DNA of 64,000 nucleotides, taken from NCBI RefSeq assembly GCF_012584515.1, contig NZ_CP051461.1, positions 2,413,501-2,477,500 of the forward strand, read 5' to 3'. The notes beneath the pieces were generated by a model. The model searched no databases. It was not told the DNA's origin and worked only from the letters and a program-made list of their open reading frames with translations. This DNA is from Polaromonas vacuolata (GTDB lineage Bacteria; Pseudomonadota; Gammaproteobacteria; Burkholderiales; Burkholderiaceae_C). The position numbers and the translations under genes are program-made. Below are positions 1 through 9,264 of the stretch, piece by piece; the stretch's first letter is position 1; each line of letters opens with the position of its first letter.

Positions 1-796
1 CTACGCGAATTGGTCATAAACAGCTGCCCGCTTGGATCAATGCGACTGGTAAAACTGGTCTCTACAGCGCCTTGCTTTAAAAAGTCACCCTCAATCACTG
101 AAACAATTTGAAGACTCTTAGCATCAAAATCCAAAGTCAAAGGCAGGCTGACCACGGGCACACTTGACTGCATCACCAGACTTATTGCAGCCGTGTCACC
201 CACTTTGAGCTCTGCCGGGCCTTGCCAAGAAAGTACCGGGGCTTGACTGGCTGCTGGAGCAACATTGTCTTTAACGGGTAAAGATTGCGCCGATGTTTTA
301 AGCGCCGATACGTCAGATGCAGTAGATCCGGTAGGCACGACTTTGACAAAATCAAATTGCGAAGACAATGCCAAGCTTGCAAGATTGGACTCGGTACCAG
401 AATCAAACTCAAGATTAGATTCCACCGGCTTTTGCAGGTTGCGCAAAATACGCGGTGTGATGGACAGTACGATTTCAGTTTTGGTGTTGTCATCAGTTTG
501 CTGACCAAACAAACGCCCCACCATGGGAATGTCGCCAAAGCCAGGCACTTTATTGCCTGTGCGCCTGTCTTCGCTGTTAATAAGCCCTGCAAGTACTTGG
601 TTCTCACCGTCCTTTAGGCGCAACATAGTTTGTGCTGTACGGGTTCCAATTTGATAGGCAATTGAACCAGATTTGGTTTGTATCTGGCTGATGATGTTGC
701 TCACTTCCAGAGAAATTTTTATCGCAATTTCACCGTCGACAGAAACGGTAGGCTCGACATCGAGCTTTAAACCCACATCCACGTAATTAACCGACT
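1..796 (-). pseudogene. gspD: gspD, 3' part of IS-interrupted secretin gene (runs off left edge)
   Basis: C-terminal part of the outer-membrane secretin. Reading the minus strand from the IS edge gives the secretin core (VNYVDVGLKLDVEP, then VLAGLINSEDRR, KVPGFGDIPMVGRLF and TEIVLSITPRIL), all classic GspD/PulD family signatures. After a linker comes a segment (PAELKVGDTAAISLVMQ, then VVSLPLTLDFD) that resembles a cohesin domain, as in some betaproteobacterial secretins. The frame is still open at base 1, so the end lies outside the window. Removing the IS and one copy of the 3-bp duplication joins it exactly in frame to the part at 1887-3213 (GFIGES followed by VNYVDVG). The fragment has no start of its own, so a full secretin cannot be made unless the IS excises precisely. 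Confidence 0.9.
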
Positions 797-1886
797 GGCG
801 GATTCAAGCTTGAAGTGCAACCGTATGCTGATAGGACTCTAACTGTTCCATAAAAACCTGATGCGGCGTTCGATACCCTAAACATTTTCTAGGACGATGA
901 TTGAGCCTGTGCATCGCTAAAGCAATGTCATCGTCGGTGATGCAATTAAAGCGCATCCCCTTTGGGAAAAACTGGCGAATCAAACCGTTCATATTCTCGT
1001 TCGCCCCACGCTCCCACGAGGCGTATGGATGGGCGAAAAAGAAATCTGCACTCAGCGCAGAAGCTATTCGTTCATGCTGGGCAAATTCCTTGCCGTTATC
1101 AGTCGTGAGAGTGTGCACGCAATGAGCGAACGGTTTGAGTAAAGTGATTAACGCGTCCCCTACGGCTTGCGCTGTTTTGAATGGCACGTGGAAAATTATT
1201 GAATAGCGAGAGACACGCTCATTAATCGTCACTAGTGCTTGCTTCTGCCCGGCACCAATCACCAGATCAGCCTCCCAGTCGCCAAAGCGCGCACGCTCAA
1301 GCACGATGTCGGGTCGCAGTTCTATTGAGACCTGGTGAGAGATGGTGCCGCGCCGTTCACGGCCACTGCTGCGTTTTTTTTCGCGTCTTCTGGCAACGCA
1401 GTGTTTTATGCAAGGTGCCGCCCGCGCGTTTGTCAGCGTAGATGTACTGGTAAATGCTCTCATAGCTAACACCGGGTTGGTGGCTAGCTTCGAGGTGGCC
1501 GCTGATTTGCTCGGGGCTCCAAGCCTCAGCCAACTTTTCCTCCACTACAGCCCATGTCGAGTCAGCAACTCTAGGACTATTGGCGCAGGCAAGTCTACGT
1601 TCTTGGGCTTTGTCATTTGCCTGCTTAGGGCGATAGCCTCGTAGACCGCGGTTACGACGCAACTCACGGCTGATGCTCGATTTATCACGGTCCATCATTT
1701 TTGCAATTTCACTTTGATTGAAGTTTGCTTTGACGAGGATTGCAATCTGGTAACGTTCGTCACGGGTGAGGTGTGTGTAAATCATTCTGGGCAACTTTGA
1801 CTTGGTAGTCGGGAAGCTTGGATGCTCTCACATCTCACCCACCCGTACGGTTAATTTCAAAGTTGCACTTCAGACTTGAATCCGCG
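797..1886 (-). mobile_element. IS30-family element, copy A (inserted in gspD)
   Basis: Element of 1090 bp with imperfect terminal inverted repeats of about 24 bp (GGCGGATTCAAG at the left, CTTGAATCCGCG at the right). It is flanked by a 3-bp duplication ACT at 794-796 and 1887-1889. The same ends and a 3-bp duplication occur at the other complete copies. It belongs to the subtype shared with copies C and D. It is 1 bp longer than they are because of an extra T in a T tract at 1374-1381 inside the transposase gene. Confidence 0.95.
804..1794 (-). pseudogene. IS30 transposase, frameshifted (copy A)
   Basis: Same protein as the 329-residue transposases of copies C and D, but split into two frames: an N-terminal part (about 1357-1794, helix-turn-helix region) and a C-terminal part (804 to about 1472, DDE catalytic region). 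The cause is visible: the coding strand has eight A residues (complement of 1374-1381) where copies C, D and E have seven. The upstream frame then ends soon after in KKTQQWP. All three catalytic motifs survive in the second frame (GDWEADLVIG, TTDNGKEF, ERGANENMNG). Slippage on the A8 tract could restore some full-length product, but as written the gene is broken. Confidence 0.9.
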
Positions 1887-3213
1887 ACTCACCGATAAAA
1901 CCCGTGGCTGTAAATGTAGAAGTAATGTTGGGGACGCGCTCACCAATCAGAATTTTTGCCTTCTCACGATTGCGCACACGTATGCGCGGATTGGCCAAAA
2001 TATTTGCATCGGTGTCAATTTTTTTCGCATTGATAGTTGTAGCGCCGAAGCTTGCGCTAAGCGTTTCTGAGTTGAGATACTTTAAGTCTGCAAGAGAAAG
2101 CGAACCGTTTGTGGCGCTTATCGGGCTAAGGCTGAGCTGGTCTGGCCAACGAATACCCAAGTCGAGCAAACGCGTGCGTTTGACTTCTAATATCTCAACT
2201 TCCAGCATGACTTCAGAATCAGCAATATCGTGCACAGCAACTAACTTAGTCGCTAACCGAATAGCGTCTGGTGTGTCCCTCACAATCAGCATATTGAGTT
2301 TTTCGTCAACCACAATATCCTTGGTTTTTAAAATAGTTTTGATGCTGTTGGCAACCGCTTTAGCCTCACCATGGGCCAAGTAAAAAGTCTTCACAACCAA
2401 AGCTTGATAGTCTTTTTGTTTTGCCTGTGTGTTGGGGTAAATCAGGACGGTATTACCGCTTAGCACGCGCTGCTCTAATTGGTTTGTGAGCAAGGTAAGG
2501 TTGACCACCGATTCAATCGTTGAGTTTTTGAGAAAAACAGAGGCTTTTTGATCTGTCTTAACGTCTTTATCAAAAATAAAATTCAAGCCAGAGGTTCTGG
2601 AAATCACCTCAAACACTGTCTTTAAGGCTGCATCCTTAAATTCAATGCTGATGGGTTTTCGGTACGCTTCTGCAAGCGAATTGCTCACGCTAGTTTTTTG
2701 TTTCACCATACCAATCGCTTCCATAAGGGCGATGGCTTTTTTATTTTTAGGGTCTTCGGCCAAAAGCATGCGAAGCAAATTTTCACTTTCAGTCATTTCT
2801 TTTTTATCGCTGGCTAATTGTGCAGCGCTCAGCCAGGCAGCATGGCGAGATAAAACAATAATCGAATCTATGCCGTCAAGCGCTTTGGTATTGTTGGGCT
2901 GGTAGATGAGTGCTTTTTGATAAAACGTGCGCGCATCGTCATAGCGTTCAGCGGCAACGGATTGGCTGGCAGCGCTGAGTGCATCAGTCAGCAATATCTC
3001 ACGGGTTTGAATTGCAGCAATTCGGTATTGCGCAGATTCAGGGTCTTGCTTGATGGCTTGTTCAAATTGCGTTAAAGCGGCATTGCTTTGTGCATTGGAC
3101 GCGAGTTTTAAACCCTCTCGGTACGCGCTCTGGCCGTTGGCACAGGCTTGCAAAAGAACAATACAAAACCCGAGCACGCATACAGACGCAAAACGCCAGC
3201 AAGAAACAATCAT
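1887..3213 (-). pseudogene. gspD: gspD, 5' part of IS-interrupted secretin gene
   Basis: N-terminal part of a secretin, 442 codons up to the IS. It begins with a lipoprotein-type signal (hydrophobic run, then LLQAC as lipobox, Cys about residue 24), followed by TPR-like helices (about residues 30-160) and the STN/N0 and N1 secretin ring domains (FIFDKDVKTDQKASVFL; MLIVRDTPDAIRLATKLV). The core begins at VMLEVEILEVKR. The apparent last residues (RIQV) are read from the IS. The start overlaps the preceding gene by 4 bp, typical of a coupled operon. Known family role: outer-membrane exit channel of a type II secretion or type IV pilus-like system. Here it is inactivated by the insertion. Confidence 0.9.
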
Positions 3214-3806
3214 TGAGACTCTCCAATCGAAAGACTTTGGCTAACACCTAAGGGCAAATAAGTCATAGTGAGATGAGGGGGAATAATTTCATCAACGCGG
3301 TATAGATTTTCAAAAATACTGCCTTGATTAGCGACAAGTGTTTTATCACCCAGATTTAAAAAGACATCCCAAACCCCTTGTTCTAATTTTTTACCGACAT
3401 AGGTGAATGGCAAAGGCGGTGCAGAAGGGGTCTCCTGAATTGCACTGATTGCTGAAACTGGTGACGGCTGTGGATTCCAATTTTGGCTAGCAAATAAATC
3501 TCGCTTAAGTTGAAGGCGGCTATTTACCGTAGGTATCAGTTGGTCTCTAGGAATAACAGCAGCTAATGTCGTTGGGATTTCTAAGGTAGTAGCTAGCGCT
3601 GAGGAATGTGTTGGTGTTGGCCTTGATTGAGGACTTGGTGTCTGACCGTTACGGACTTGAAAGTCGGGTTTAGTTGTTTGTGGTGAGTGCATTTTTTCTT
3701 GCACAGTATTCGGTGTCTTATCCGCCCAAAAGGCCAAGTAAAAAGCACCGAAAAGTAAAGACAAAAGAATCTGCCAACGCCGGTTTATAAATATATTTTT
3801 GGTCAT
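3210..3806 (-). CDS. PilP/GspC-like inner-membrane assembly protein
   Basis: 198 residues. One N-terminal membrane anchor (about residues 10-28, WQILLSLLFGAFYLAFW), then a Pro/Ser/Thr-rich linker (about 35-120), then a compact C-terminal domain (TYVGKKLEQGVWDVFL, KTLVANQGSIF) resembling the homology region of GspC/PilP that docks onto the secretin periplasmic rings. It overlaps its upstream gene by 4 bp and the secretin gene by 4 bp. Position between the PilO-like gene and the secretin matches the PilMNOPQ order. Whether it should be called GspC or PilP cannot be decided from sequence alone. Confidence 0.65.
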   Translation of the reverse strand: MTKNIFINRRWQILLSLLFGAFYLAFWADKTPNTVQEKMHSPQTTKPDFQVRNGQTPSPQSRPTPTHSSALATTLEIPTTLAAVIPRDQLIPTVNSRLQLKRDLFASQNWNPQPSPVSAISAIQETPSAPPLPFTYVGKKLEQGVWDVFLNLGDKTLVANQGSIFENLYRVDEIIPPHLTMTYLPLGVSQSLSIGESQ

Positions 3807-4399
3807 AAAGAAGCCTCGTCTGGATTTTCAACATAAATCCACAATGACAGCCTAAGCTCAATTTCAGCTTGATTTTTATCCACAGTTTCACGCCGTATCA
3901 ACAACTGATCAAGACTGACACCCGGGTTTTCTAGCAGCACTTGCTCCACAAACTTACGCATTTGGGGATAGTTGCCATGAATCGGAAAAACCACTTGTAG
4001 TTGACGAAATCCGACTAAAGAATGGCTATGCATTTGAAACTGCGATTGGGTCAGCGCCACACCATTATTTTGAGCGATTTGCACAATTCGTCTGAGTACG
4101 TCACTGACTGCCTCTTGGGTCAAACAGACTGTCTTTAGTTGTTCTAAAACAGCAGCTTCATTGGCTGTGAACGCTGATAGAGGTAAATCTTTATCAGCAT
4201 TTAAACGCTGACTTGTCAATTGACTAAAGGCTTCTCGCTCAGCCCTCTCAGAACGCAACTGCAAAGGCAGAAAAACAAGTTTTACCAGCAAGGCAGTCAG
4301 CACACAAAAAACTAAAAAAAGCCAAACATAGCCCATGCGCCACAAGAATACGTCAAACCAAAGGCGTGACTTATTGATGGAAAAATTTATAAATTTCAT
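3803..4399 (-). CDS. PilO/GspM-like inner-membrane assembly protein
   Basis: 198 residues with one membrane span near the N-terminus (about 20-45, VWLFLVFCVLTALLVKLVFL), a helical stretch, and a periplasmic ferredoxin-like domain (about 90-195). This is the topology of PilO and GspM. Identity rests on topology, size and gene position more than on motifs. It overlaps both neighbours by 4 bp and is presumably translationally coupled. Expected role: part of the inner-membrane platform linking the assembly ATPase to the secretin. Confidence 0.6.
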   Translation of the reverse strand: MKFINFSINKSRLWFDVFLWRMGYVWLFLVFCVLTALLVKLVFLPLQLRSERAEREAFSQLTSQRLNADKDLPLSAFTANEAAVLEQLKTVCLTQEAVSDVLRRIVQIAQNNGVALTQSQFQMHSHSLVGFRQLQVVFPIHGNYPQMRKFVEQVLLENPGVSLDQLLIRRETVDKNQAEIELRLSLWIYVENPDEASL

Positions 4400-5016
4400 T
4401 CAGTATTTCCTACAGTTGAACTGAAAGGAACTGGCTTTACTGGCGTTACTGGCATTACGGGCGCTATTAATCCAAGCTCAAATGAGAGCCGAATCGGCTT
4501 ACTAGGGTCTTGCTCAAAGGTTTCGTGTTTGGTGTATGAAAGTCGGCCAAATAAGCCGCTGTTTTCCATTGAAGATGCGTAGAACAGCAAGCTATCTAAT
4601 GATTTAGCTTCGGCCTGAAATTTAATCACTGCGTTTTTACCGTCGGGCTCAATACTCAAAAGTGCAATGCCTTCAGGTGCCTGTTTTTCGAGTTGCTCGA
4701 ACACTTGATGCCAAGAAATATTGAGCTGATCTACGACTGCTTTGACCGCCATTCGCTGCTCATGGCTAAGTGATTTCAATTGTGTTGATTTCAATTCGGA
4801 TGTGGCTAGGGTATTAAAAGTTTTTCTTTCTTCTGCTAAAACTAAAACATGCTGACGCGAGATATAGATATCGATAGCGCACCAAACAATCAACCCTAGC
4901 GCCATAGCCATAAGCAAGACAGAAAAAACTATGGCCCATGCTGGATTGAATCGACCCCAAAAACAGTAGCGCAATCTGGAATCAAAAAAATATGGCTTAT
5001 ATCGCATAGCGATCAC
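4396..5016 (-). CDS. PilN/GspL-like inner-membrane assembly protein
   Basis: 206 residues: a short cytoplasmic N-terminus (YKPYFFDSRLRYCFWGR), one membrane span (about 28-50, AIVFSVLLMAMALGLIVW), a coiled segment, then a periplasmic domain. The layout is that of PilN, or of the C-terminal half of GspL. It overlaps the upstream gene (ends 4997) by 20 bp and the downstream gene by 4 bp. The C-terminus is a Pro/Val-rich tail (APVMPVTPVKPVPF). Function is inferred from position and topology. Confidence 0.6.
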   Translation of the reverse strand: MIAMRYKPYFFDSRLRYCFWGRFNPAWAIVFSVLLMAMALGLIVWCAIDIYISRQHVLVLAEERKTFNTLATSELKSTQLKSLSHEQRMAVKAVVDQLNISWHQVFEQLEKQAPEGIALLSIEPDGKNAVIKFQAEAKSLDSLLFYASSMENSGLFGRLSYTKHETFEQDPSKPIRLSFELGLIAPVMPVTPVKPVPFSSTVGNTE

Positions 5017-5899
5017 CTAAAAGTTCACGCGTTAACCACGCACAATTTAATATATTTTCGTGGTCTGAAGATGCACTAGAGGGCTTTGGTGTTTGGCCAC
5101 TTGTAGTCCAAGCCAAGGTGTGCAATTTAGATTTGCATGAAGGTTGCTGTGATTGCCTTGATGGCTCTAAAACCATACTAGGACGGGTATTGAGCCAATA
5201 TAAATTTTCAGTGAAATTTTGAGTGCGTATCATTTCGCGTTGCCACTCCTGAAAAACCAAGCCTTCACAGCTAGCCAAGCTTGCCTGCTCGGGCAGTCGA
5301 ACCGTTCGGATTGACAAGTTAACGCCTTGCTGGCGCTGAAAAATATAAAACCTATCGGCCAGCAAAATAGCCAACCAACCATTTTTTGGAAATAGGTGTT
5401 CAAGTTTTTGCAGCACTAAAGTCAGGCCGCAAACAAGGCCTAATTCTTTTTGCGTCTTAGCGATAGTCGCCATCAATGCTACTTGCGTGGGCGAAATAGC
5501 TGTGCATAAAAACGCTTTGCTGGCGTTCCAGCTGGCAGAGATGCTCCACTCACCATGCGCTTGTGGCGGTCCAAACAATGTTTTGGCTCTTGCACTGCTC
5601 ACTGCGTGCAGCTCTTTTAATGATTGCGTCTGCAGCGGCGGCGTTTGCAGCCAATGCTGGGTGATGTCGGGCGCAAGACAAAGCGTAGCCGGTGCTACAC
5701 CGGGCCAGCCGTGGGTCTTATGTCGCACGGCTATTGCCGTTAAAGCTGAAATAGCTGCTGCCATCTCAACCCTTGCATCCAGCGCTACAACATGCCACTG
5801 CGCTGGGCTGCGTGGGTCTAACCACGCAAGCTGTTTTGCCGAAAGGATGAGCAGCAGTGATTCGCTAGCGCTTGTGGGCTTAATTTGAAAGCGTGACAC
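4997..5899 (-). CDS. PilM/GspL-cytoplasmic-like protein (uncertain)
   Basis: 300 residues with no obvious signal peptide or membrane span. It lies exactly where PilM, or the cytoplasmic part of GspL, would be: between the ATPase gene and the PilN-like gene. The sequence does not show clear actin-fold phosphate motifs that I can recognise, so the assignment is by context. It overlaps the end of gspE by 20 bp and the start of the next gene by 20 bp. Treat it as an assembly-platform protein of unknown detail. Confidence 0.5.
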   Translation of the reverse strand: MSRFQIKPTSASESLLLILSAKQLAWLDPRSPAQWHVVALDARVEMAAAISALTAIAVRHKTHGWPGVAPATLCLAPDITQHWLQTPPLQTQSLKELHAVSSARAKTLFGPPQAHGEWSISASWNASKAFLCTAISPTQVALMATIAKTQKELGLVCGLTLVLQKLEHLFPKNGWLAILLADRFYIFQRQQGVNLSIRTVRLPEQASLASCEGLVFQEWQREMIRTQNFTENLYWLNTRPSMVLEPSRQSQQPSCKSKLHTLAWTTSGQTPKPSSASSDHENILNCAWLTRELLGDRYAI

Positions 5900-7610
5900 G
5901 GCGCACCTCCTCTAAGGTTGTGACGCCTTCACGAACCATTTCAAGCGCCGATTCAAGCAAGCTGCGTGTGCCCTTTAGGCCTGCGGCTTCTTTAATTTGA
6001 CGCATCGGTAAACGCTGAACAATCATTTCGCGCAACTCATCGTCTAACAGCAAAAATTCAGCAATCGCACGGCGACCTTTAAAGCCGCTGACGCGGCAAT
6101 CGCCGCAACCACTGCCGCGTTTAAACACGACGCCAAGATAATCCGCTTCACGCAAACCCATGTTTTTTAACTCTTGGGGCGCTGGCGTATAAGGCAAATT
6201 GCAATGCACGCAATTCATGCGCACCAAACGCTGGGCCCAAATGCCATTGAGTGATGAGACAAAAGTGTAGGGATCTAAACCCATGTGGGTAAAGCGCCCA
6301 AACACATCAAAGACATTGTTAGCGTGAACAGTAGTCAGAACCAAATGACCGGTAAGGGCTGACTGAACAGCGATTTCAGCGGTTTCTCTGTCGCGTATTT
6401 CACCCACCATAATTTTGTCTGGATCGTGACGCAAAATTGACCGCAAACCGCGTGCAAAGCTCAGGCCTTTTTTTTCATTCACCGGTATTTGCAAAATTCC
6501 CGGCAATTGGTATTCGACCGGGTCTTCAATCGTGATGATTTTTTCTTTACCGCTATAAGTCTCAGCCAAGGCCGCATAAAGCGTGGTGGTTTTTCCAGAG
6601 CCTGTTGGGCCAGTCACCAACAGCATTCCGTAGGCCGATTGAGCCAGATTGCGCAGCGTTTTCAAGGCGCTAGCTTCAAACCCCAGCGCTTCTAAACTTA
6701 ATTTTCCATGGGCTTTGATCATGGCCTGCTTGTCTAAGATTCGGATCACTGCGTCTTCACCGTGAATGCTAGGCATGATCGAGACACGTAAGTCAATCAC
6801 TCGGTCTTGCACGCGGACTTGGAAACTTCCGTCTTGCGGAATTCTTTGTTCGGCAATATCCAAGTCTGCCAAAACTTTTAATCTGGATATGGTTTGCTCG
6901 GCTTGAGCTCGGTCGTGTATTTGAGTAATTGTTTCAAGCACACCATCAATGCGAAAGCGCACGCAAAGACCGTTGGGCAAAGTTTCTAAGTGAACATCAC
7001 TGGCGCCATCTCCTAAGGCATCGTAGAGCGTAGAGTTCAATAACTGCACGGCTGGGCTGGCCGAATTGGTTGCGCTAGACAGCGATAAAAGTTCAATATC
7101 AGAGTCAGTATTCGTTTTGCTATTACTGATTGGAATCAAACTATCAACGGCACGCAGTGATGATTCTTGTTGCGTTAAATAAGCGTGAATATCTTCTTTA
7201 GTAGCCAGTACAAAAATTAAATTTTCAAAAGCCGCCTGCTCCATCAAAGCCATCATGTCGGTATCGAAAGGGTCTGCCACAACGCCTATAAGTTGGATTG
7301 AATCAGCTTGCTGCAGCAGCAAGCTAGCGCATGTATTAGCTTTAGACATGGGCCATAAATCAAAGCGTGCGTGCTGCTGGTTTAGCTCAAAGCTTTCGTA
7401 AAAAGACATTTGAAACTGCAAGGCTAGGTAGGCGCCCGCCTGCCGCGGTTTAATGTCAAAGTTTTGCGCCAATAAATTGACCAGACACTGTCCCAAACTT
7501 TTTGCCTTAGCATGCAAATGAAATAGCTCGCTTGAGGTGATGGCTACTAAATCTTGCAGCGCCGGGCTTTCATGGTCAATTTGTAGATACTGGTTGTGTG
7601 GAAGCTGCAT
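5880..7610 (-). CDS. gspE: Type II secretion/type IV pilus assembly ATPase GspE/PilB family
   Basis: 576 residues. An N-terminal domain is followed by the ATPase core: Walker A GPTGSGKTTTLY at about 332-343, an Asp box (ITIEDPVEY), Walker B region (RHDPDKIMVGEIRDRETAE) and a His box (LTTVHANN). A tetracysteine zinc motif (CVHC then CGDC, about 464-505) is typical of GspE. It powers pseudopilus assembly from the cytoplasmic face of the inner membrane. Its start abuts the stop of gspF at 7610. The cytoplasmic motor looks intact although the secretin gene downstream is broken. Confidence 0.93.
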   Translation of the reverse strand: MQLPHNQYLQIDHESPALQDLVAITSSELFHLHAKAKSLGQCLVNLLAQNFDIKPRQAGAYLALQFQMSFYESFELNQQHARFDLWPMSKANTCASLLLQQADSIQLIGVVADPFDTDMMALMEQAAFENLIFVLATKEDIHAYLTQQESSLRAVDSLIPISNSKTNTDSDIELLSLSSATNSASPAVQLLNSTLYDALGDGASDVHLETLPNGLCVRFRIDGVLETITQIHDRAQAEQTISRLKVLADLDIAEQRIPQDGSFQVRVQDRVIDLRVSIMPSIHGEDAVIRILDKQAMIKAHGKLSLEALGFEASALKTLRNLAQSAYGMLLVTGPTGSGKTTTLYAALAETYSGKEKIITIEDPVEYQLPGILQIPVNEKKGLSFARGLRSILRHDPDKIMVGEIRDRETAEIAVQSALTGHLVLTTVHANNVFDVFGRFTHMGLDPYTFVSSLNGIWAQRLVRMNCVHCNLPYTPAPQELKNMGLREADYLGVVFKRGSGCGDCRVSGFKGRRAIAEFLLLDDELREMIVQRLPMRQIKEAAGLKGTRSLLESALEMVREGVTTLEEVRRVTLSN

Positions 7611-8809
7611 TAAATATTCCCGGCTAAATCGAATATTGGCATGTAGAGCAATATGACAATAATGCCTATGACTATGCCGATAACGGCCATTAGCAAGGGC
7701 TCAAAAGCCTTGCTGAACTTGTCTATCCAACGCGTGGTTTCAGTGTCATAAAAAGCTGCGGTACGTGCCAGCATCAAGCCCATTTGGCCGGTTTTCTCAC
7801 CCACACGCAGCAGCCGCATAGTGACCGGTGTGACCAAGCTATTGCGCTGTAGTGCGAATGACAAACTCTCGCCCTGCCCGACCATGAATTTTGCAGCTTG
7901 CAACTGCGCGACCGCATGCCGCGGCAACACCGCTTCGCACAACTGCATGGCGCGCACGAGGGGAATGCCGCCGTCTAATAGCATGCCCAGGGTCAGGTAA
8001 AGACGAGTCAGCACGAGTATTTCTAATCTGACACGCAGGCCAGGAATCCAAGCAATTGTTTTAAGCCAGTATCCCGAGCGGATAGTTGCACGCACACTCC
8101 AAACCATCAGTAATATGAAGGCTCCTATAAACGCCAACAACCAGTAGCCATATGCAGCGGCAAATTGGCCCCAAGCCAGCAAGACTTGTGAAGCCCAAGG
8201 CAGTGCACGACTGGTGTTTTGATACACGGCTGAAAACCGCGGCACGACATAGCCGAGTAAAAACAGGGCAACGATAAAACCAACGCCTAATAAAATTCCA
8301 GGATAAATAGCCGCGCTGATGACTTTGTGCCGTAGCGACTGCAATTTACTTTCGTATGCGACATAACGCTCTAGCGCTTGCGGTAAATCACTGGTTCCTT
8401 CGGCGGCTTGCACGATACCAACGAAAAGTGGTGGAAAAATATGTGCTTGCTTGCCGAGAGCATCCGACAAGCGAAAACCGGCTTTTAGTGCATCCCGTAA
8501 ACGCTGCAACACCGCCTGGCTGCTGGACTGAGCGGCGCGTTCAAGCAAGCTATCCAAAGCCTCAACCAAACTTAAACCTGCGCTGATTAATGCCAGCAGT
8601 TCTTGAGCAAAAAGTAATTTATTAAATTGGTTTTTAGATTTAAAGAAAATAAATTGAGACTTATCCCAAGCTGAGATTGGCGTAATAGCTAATACGTTCA
8701 AACCCTTTTTATCGACTTGTGTTTTAGCGTCTGCTGCATCTATAGCGTCTAAAGAAAAGACTTCTATTTGCTGAGATGGGCTTAATGCCCTGACCTTAAA
8801 TTGCATCAC
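7610..8809 (-). CDS. gspF: Type II secretion platform protein GspF
   Basis: 399 residues with two GspF/PilC cytoplasmic repeats and three membrane spans: about 170-195 (IYPGILLGVGFIVALFLLG), about 220-245, and a C-terminal one at about 370-395 (IGIVIGIIVILLYMPIF). PilC/GspF signatures include FAQELLALISAGL near 85 and VGEKTGQMGLML near 335. GTG at 8809 is followed directly by ATG at 8806, so the start may be either. It is the polytopic platform on which the ATPase acts. It lies 11 bp downstream of gspG in the same operon. Confidence 0.93.
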   Translation of the reverse strand: MMQFKVRALSPSQQIEVFSLDAIDAADAKTQVDKKGLNVLAITPISAWDKSQFIFFKSKNQFNKLLFAQELLALISAGLSLVEALDSLLERAAQSSSQAVLQRLRDALKAGFRLSDALGKQAHIFPPLFVGIVQAAEGTSDLPQALERYVAYESKLQSLRHKVISAAIYPGILLGVGFIVALFLLGYVVPRFSAVYQNTSRALPWASQVLLAWGQFAAAYGYWLLAFIGAFILLMVWSVRATIRSGYWLKTIAWIPGLRVRLEILVLTRLYLTLGMLLDGGIPLVRAMQLCEAVLPRHAVAQLQAAKFMVGQGESLSFALQRNSLVTPVTMRLLRVGEKTGQMGLMLARTAAFYDTETTRWIDKFSKAFEPLLMAVIGIVIGIIVILLYMPIFDLAGNI

Positions 8810-8820
8810 TCAGGCGTTAT

Positions 8821-9264
8821 TTAATTGCTGACATCAGCAGCATCACCAGTGCCGCCGAGTTGACCATCTTTACCATAAGTCATTAAGTCAAAGTCACCCT
8901 TGGTTGCAGGACTTTGATAACGATATGGCCGACCCCAAGGATCAAGTGGTGGCGTACTTTCAAGGTAAGGGCCATTCCACTTAGCCGATTGAACAGCGTC
9001 AGTAGGTTTGTTAACCAAAGCCATCAAACCTTGTTCTGTACTTGGGTAGGTACCGACATCAATTCTGTATGCGCCCAAGGATTTTTTGAAAGCATCAATT
9101 TGGCTTTTAGCCGCAGCTTGTTCTGATTTACCGATTTGGCTGAAGTATTTAGGGCCGACATAAGCGGCGAGAAGTCCAATGATTGCAACCACAACTAGAA
9201 GTTCCAGCAAAGTAAAACCAGTTATTTCTGCGCTGGCTAAATATTTTTTCTTTGAGTCATTCAC
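8821..9264 (-). CDS. gspG: Major pseudopilin GspG
   Basis: 147 residues with a prepilin cleavage site and hydrophobic helix (GFTLLELLVVVAIIGLLAA; Gly before Phe, Glu5 present) and the typical GspG C-terminal region (YPSTEQGLMALVNKP; LDPWGRPYRYQSP; FDLMTYGKDGQLGG), whose acidic loop binds calcium in characterised homologues. The start is GTG at 9264 with AAGGAA 7 nt upstream. It is the first gene of the operon; no minor pseudopilin genes (GspH, I, J, K) are present in the window. Confidence 0.93.
   Translation of the reverse strand: MNDSKKKYLASAEITGFTLLELLVVVAIIGLLAAYVGPKYFSQIGKSEQAAAKSQIDAFKKSLGAYRIDVGTYPSTEQGLMALVNKPTDAVQSAKWNGPYLESTPPLDPWGRPYRYQSPATKGDFDLMTYGKDGQLGGTGDAADVSN

Noticed and set aside
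182..607. Open frames of 79-141 codons inside the secretin 3' part
   Set aside because: They are out of frame with the unmistakable secretin sequence, which reads through on the minus strand in another frame.
901..1644. Plus-strand open frames of 68-102 codons inside every IS30 copy
   Set aside because: They recur only because the IS sequence recurs, have no family features, and are antisense to the transposase.
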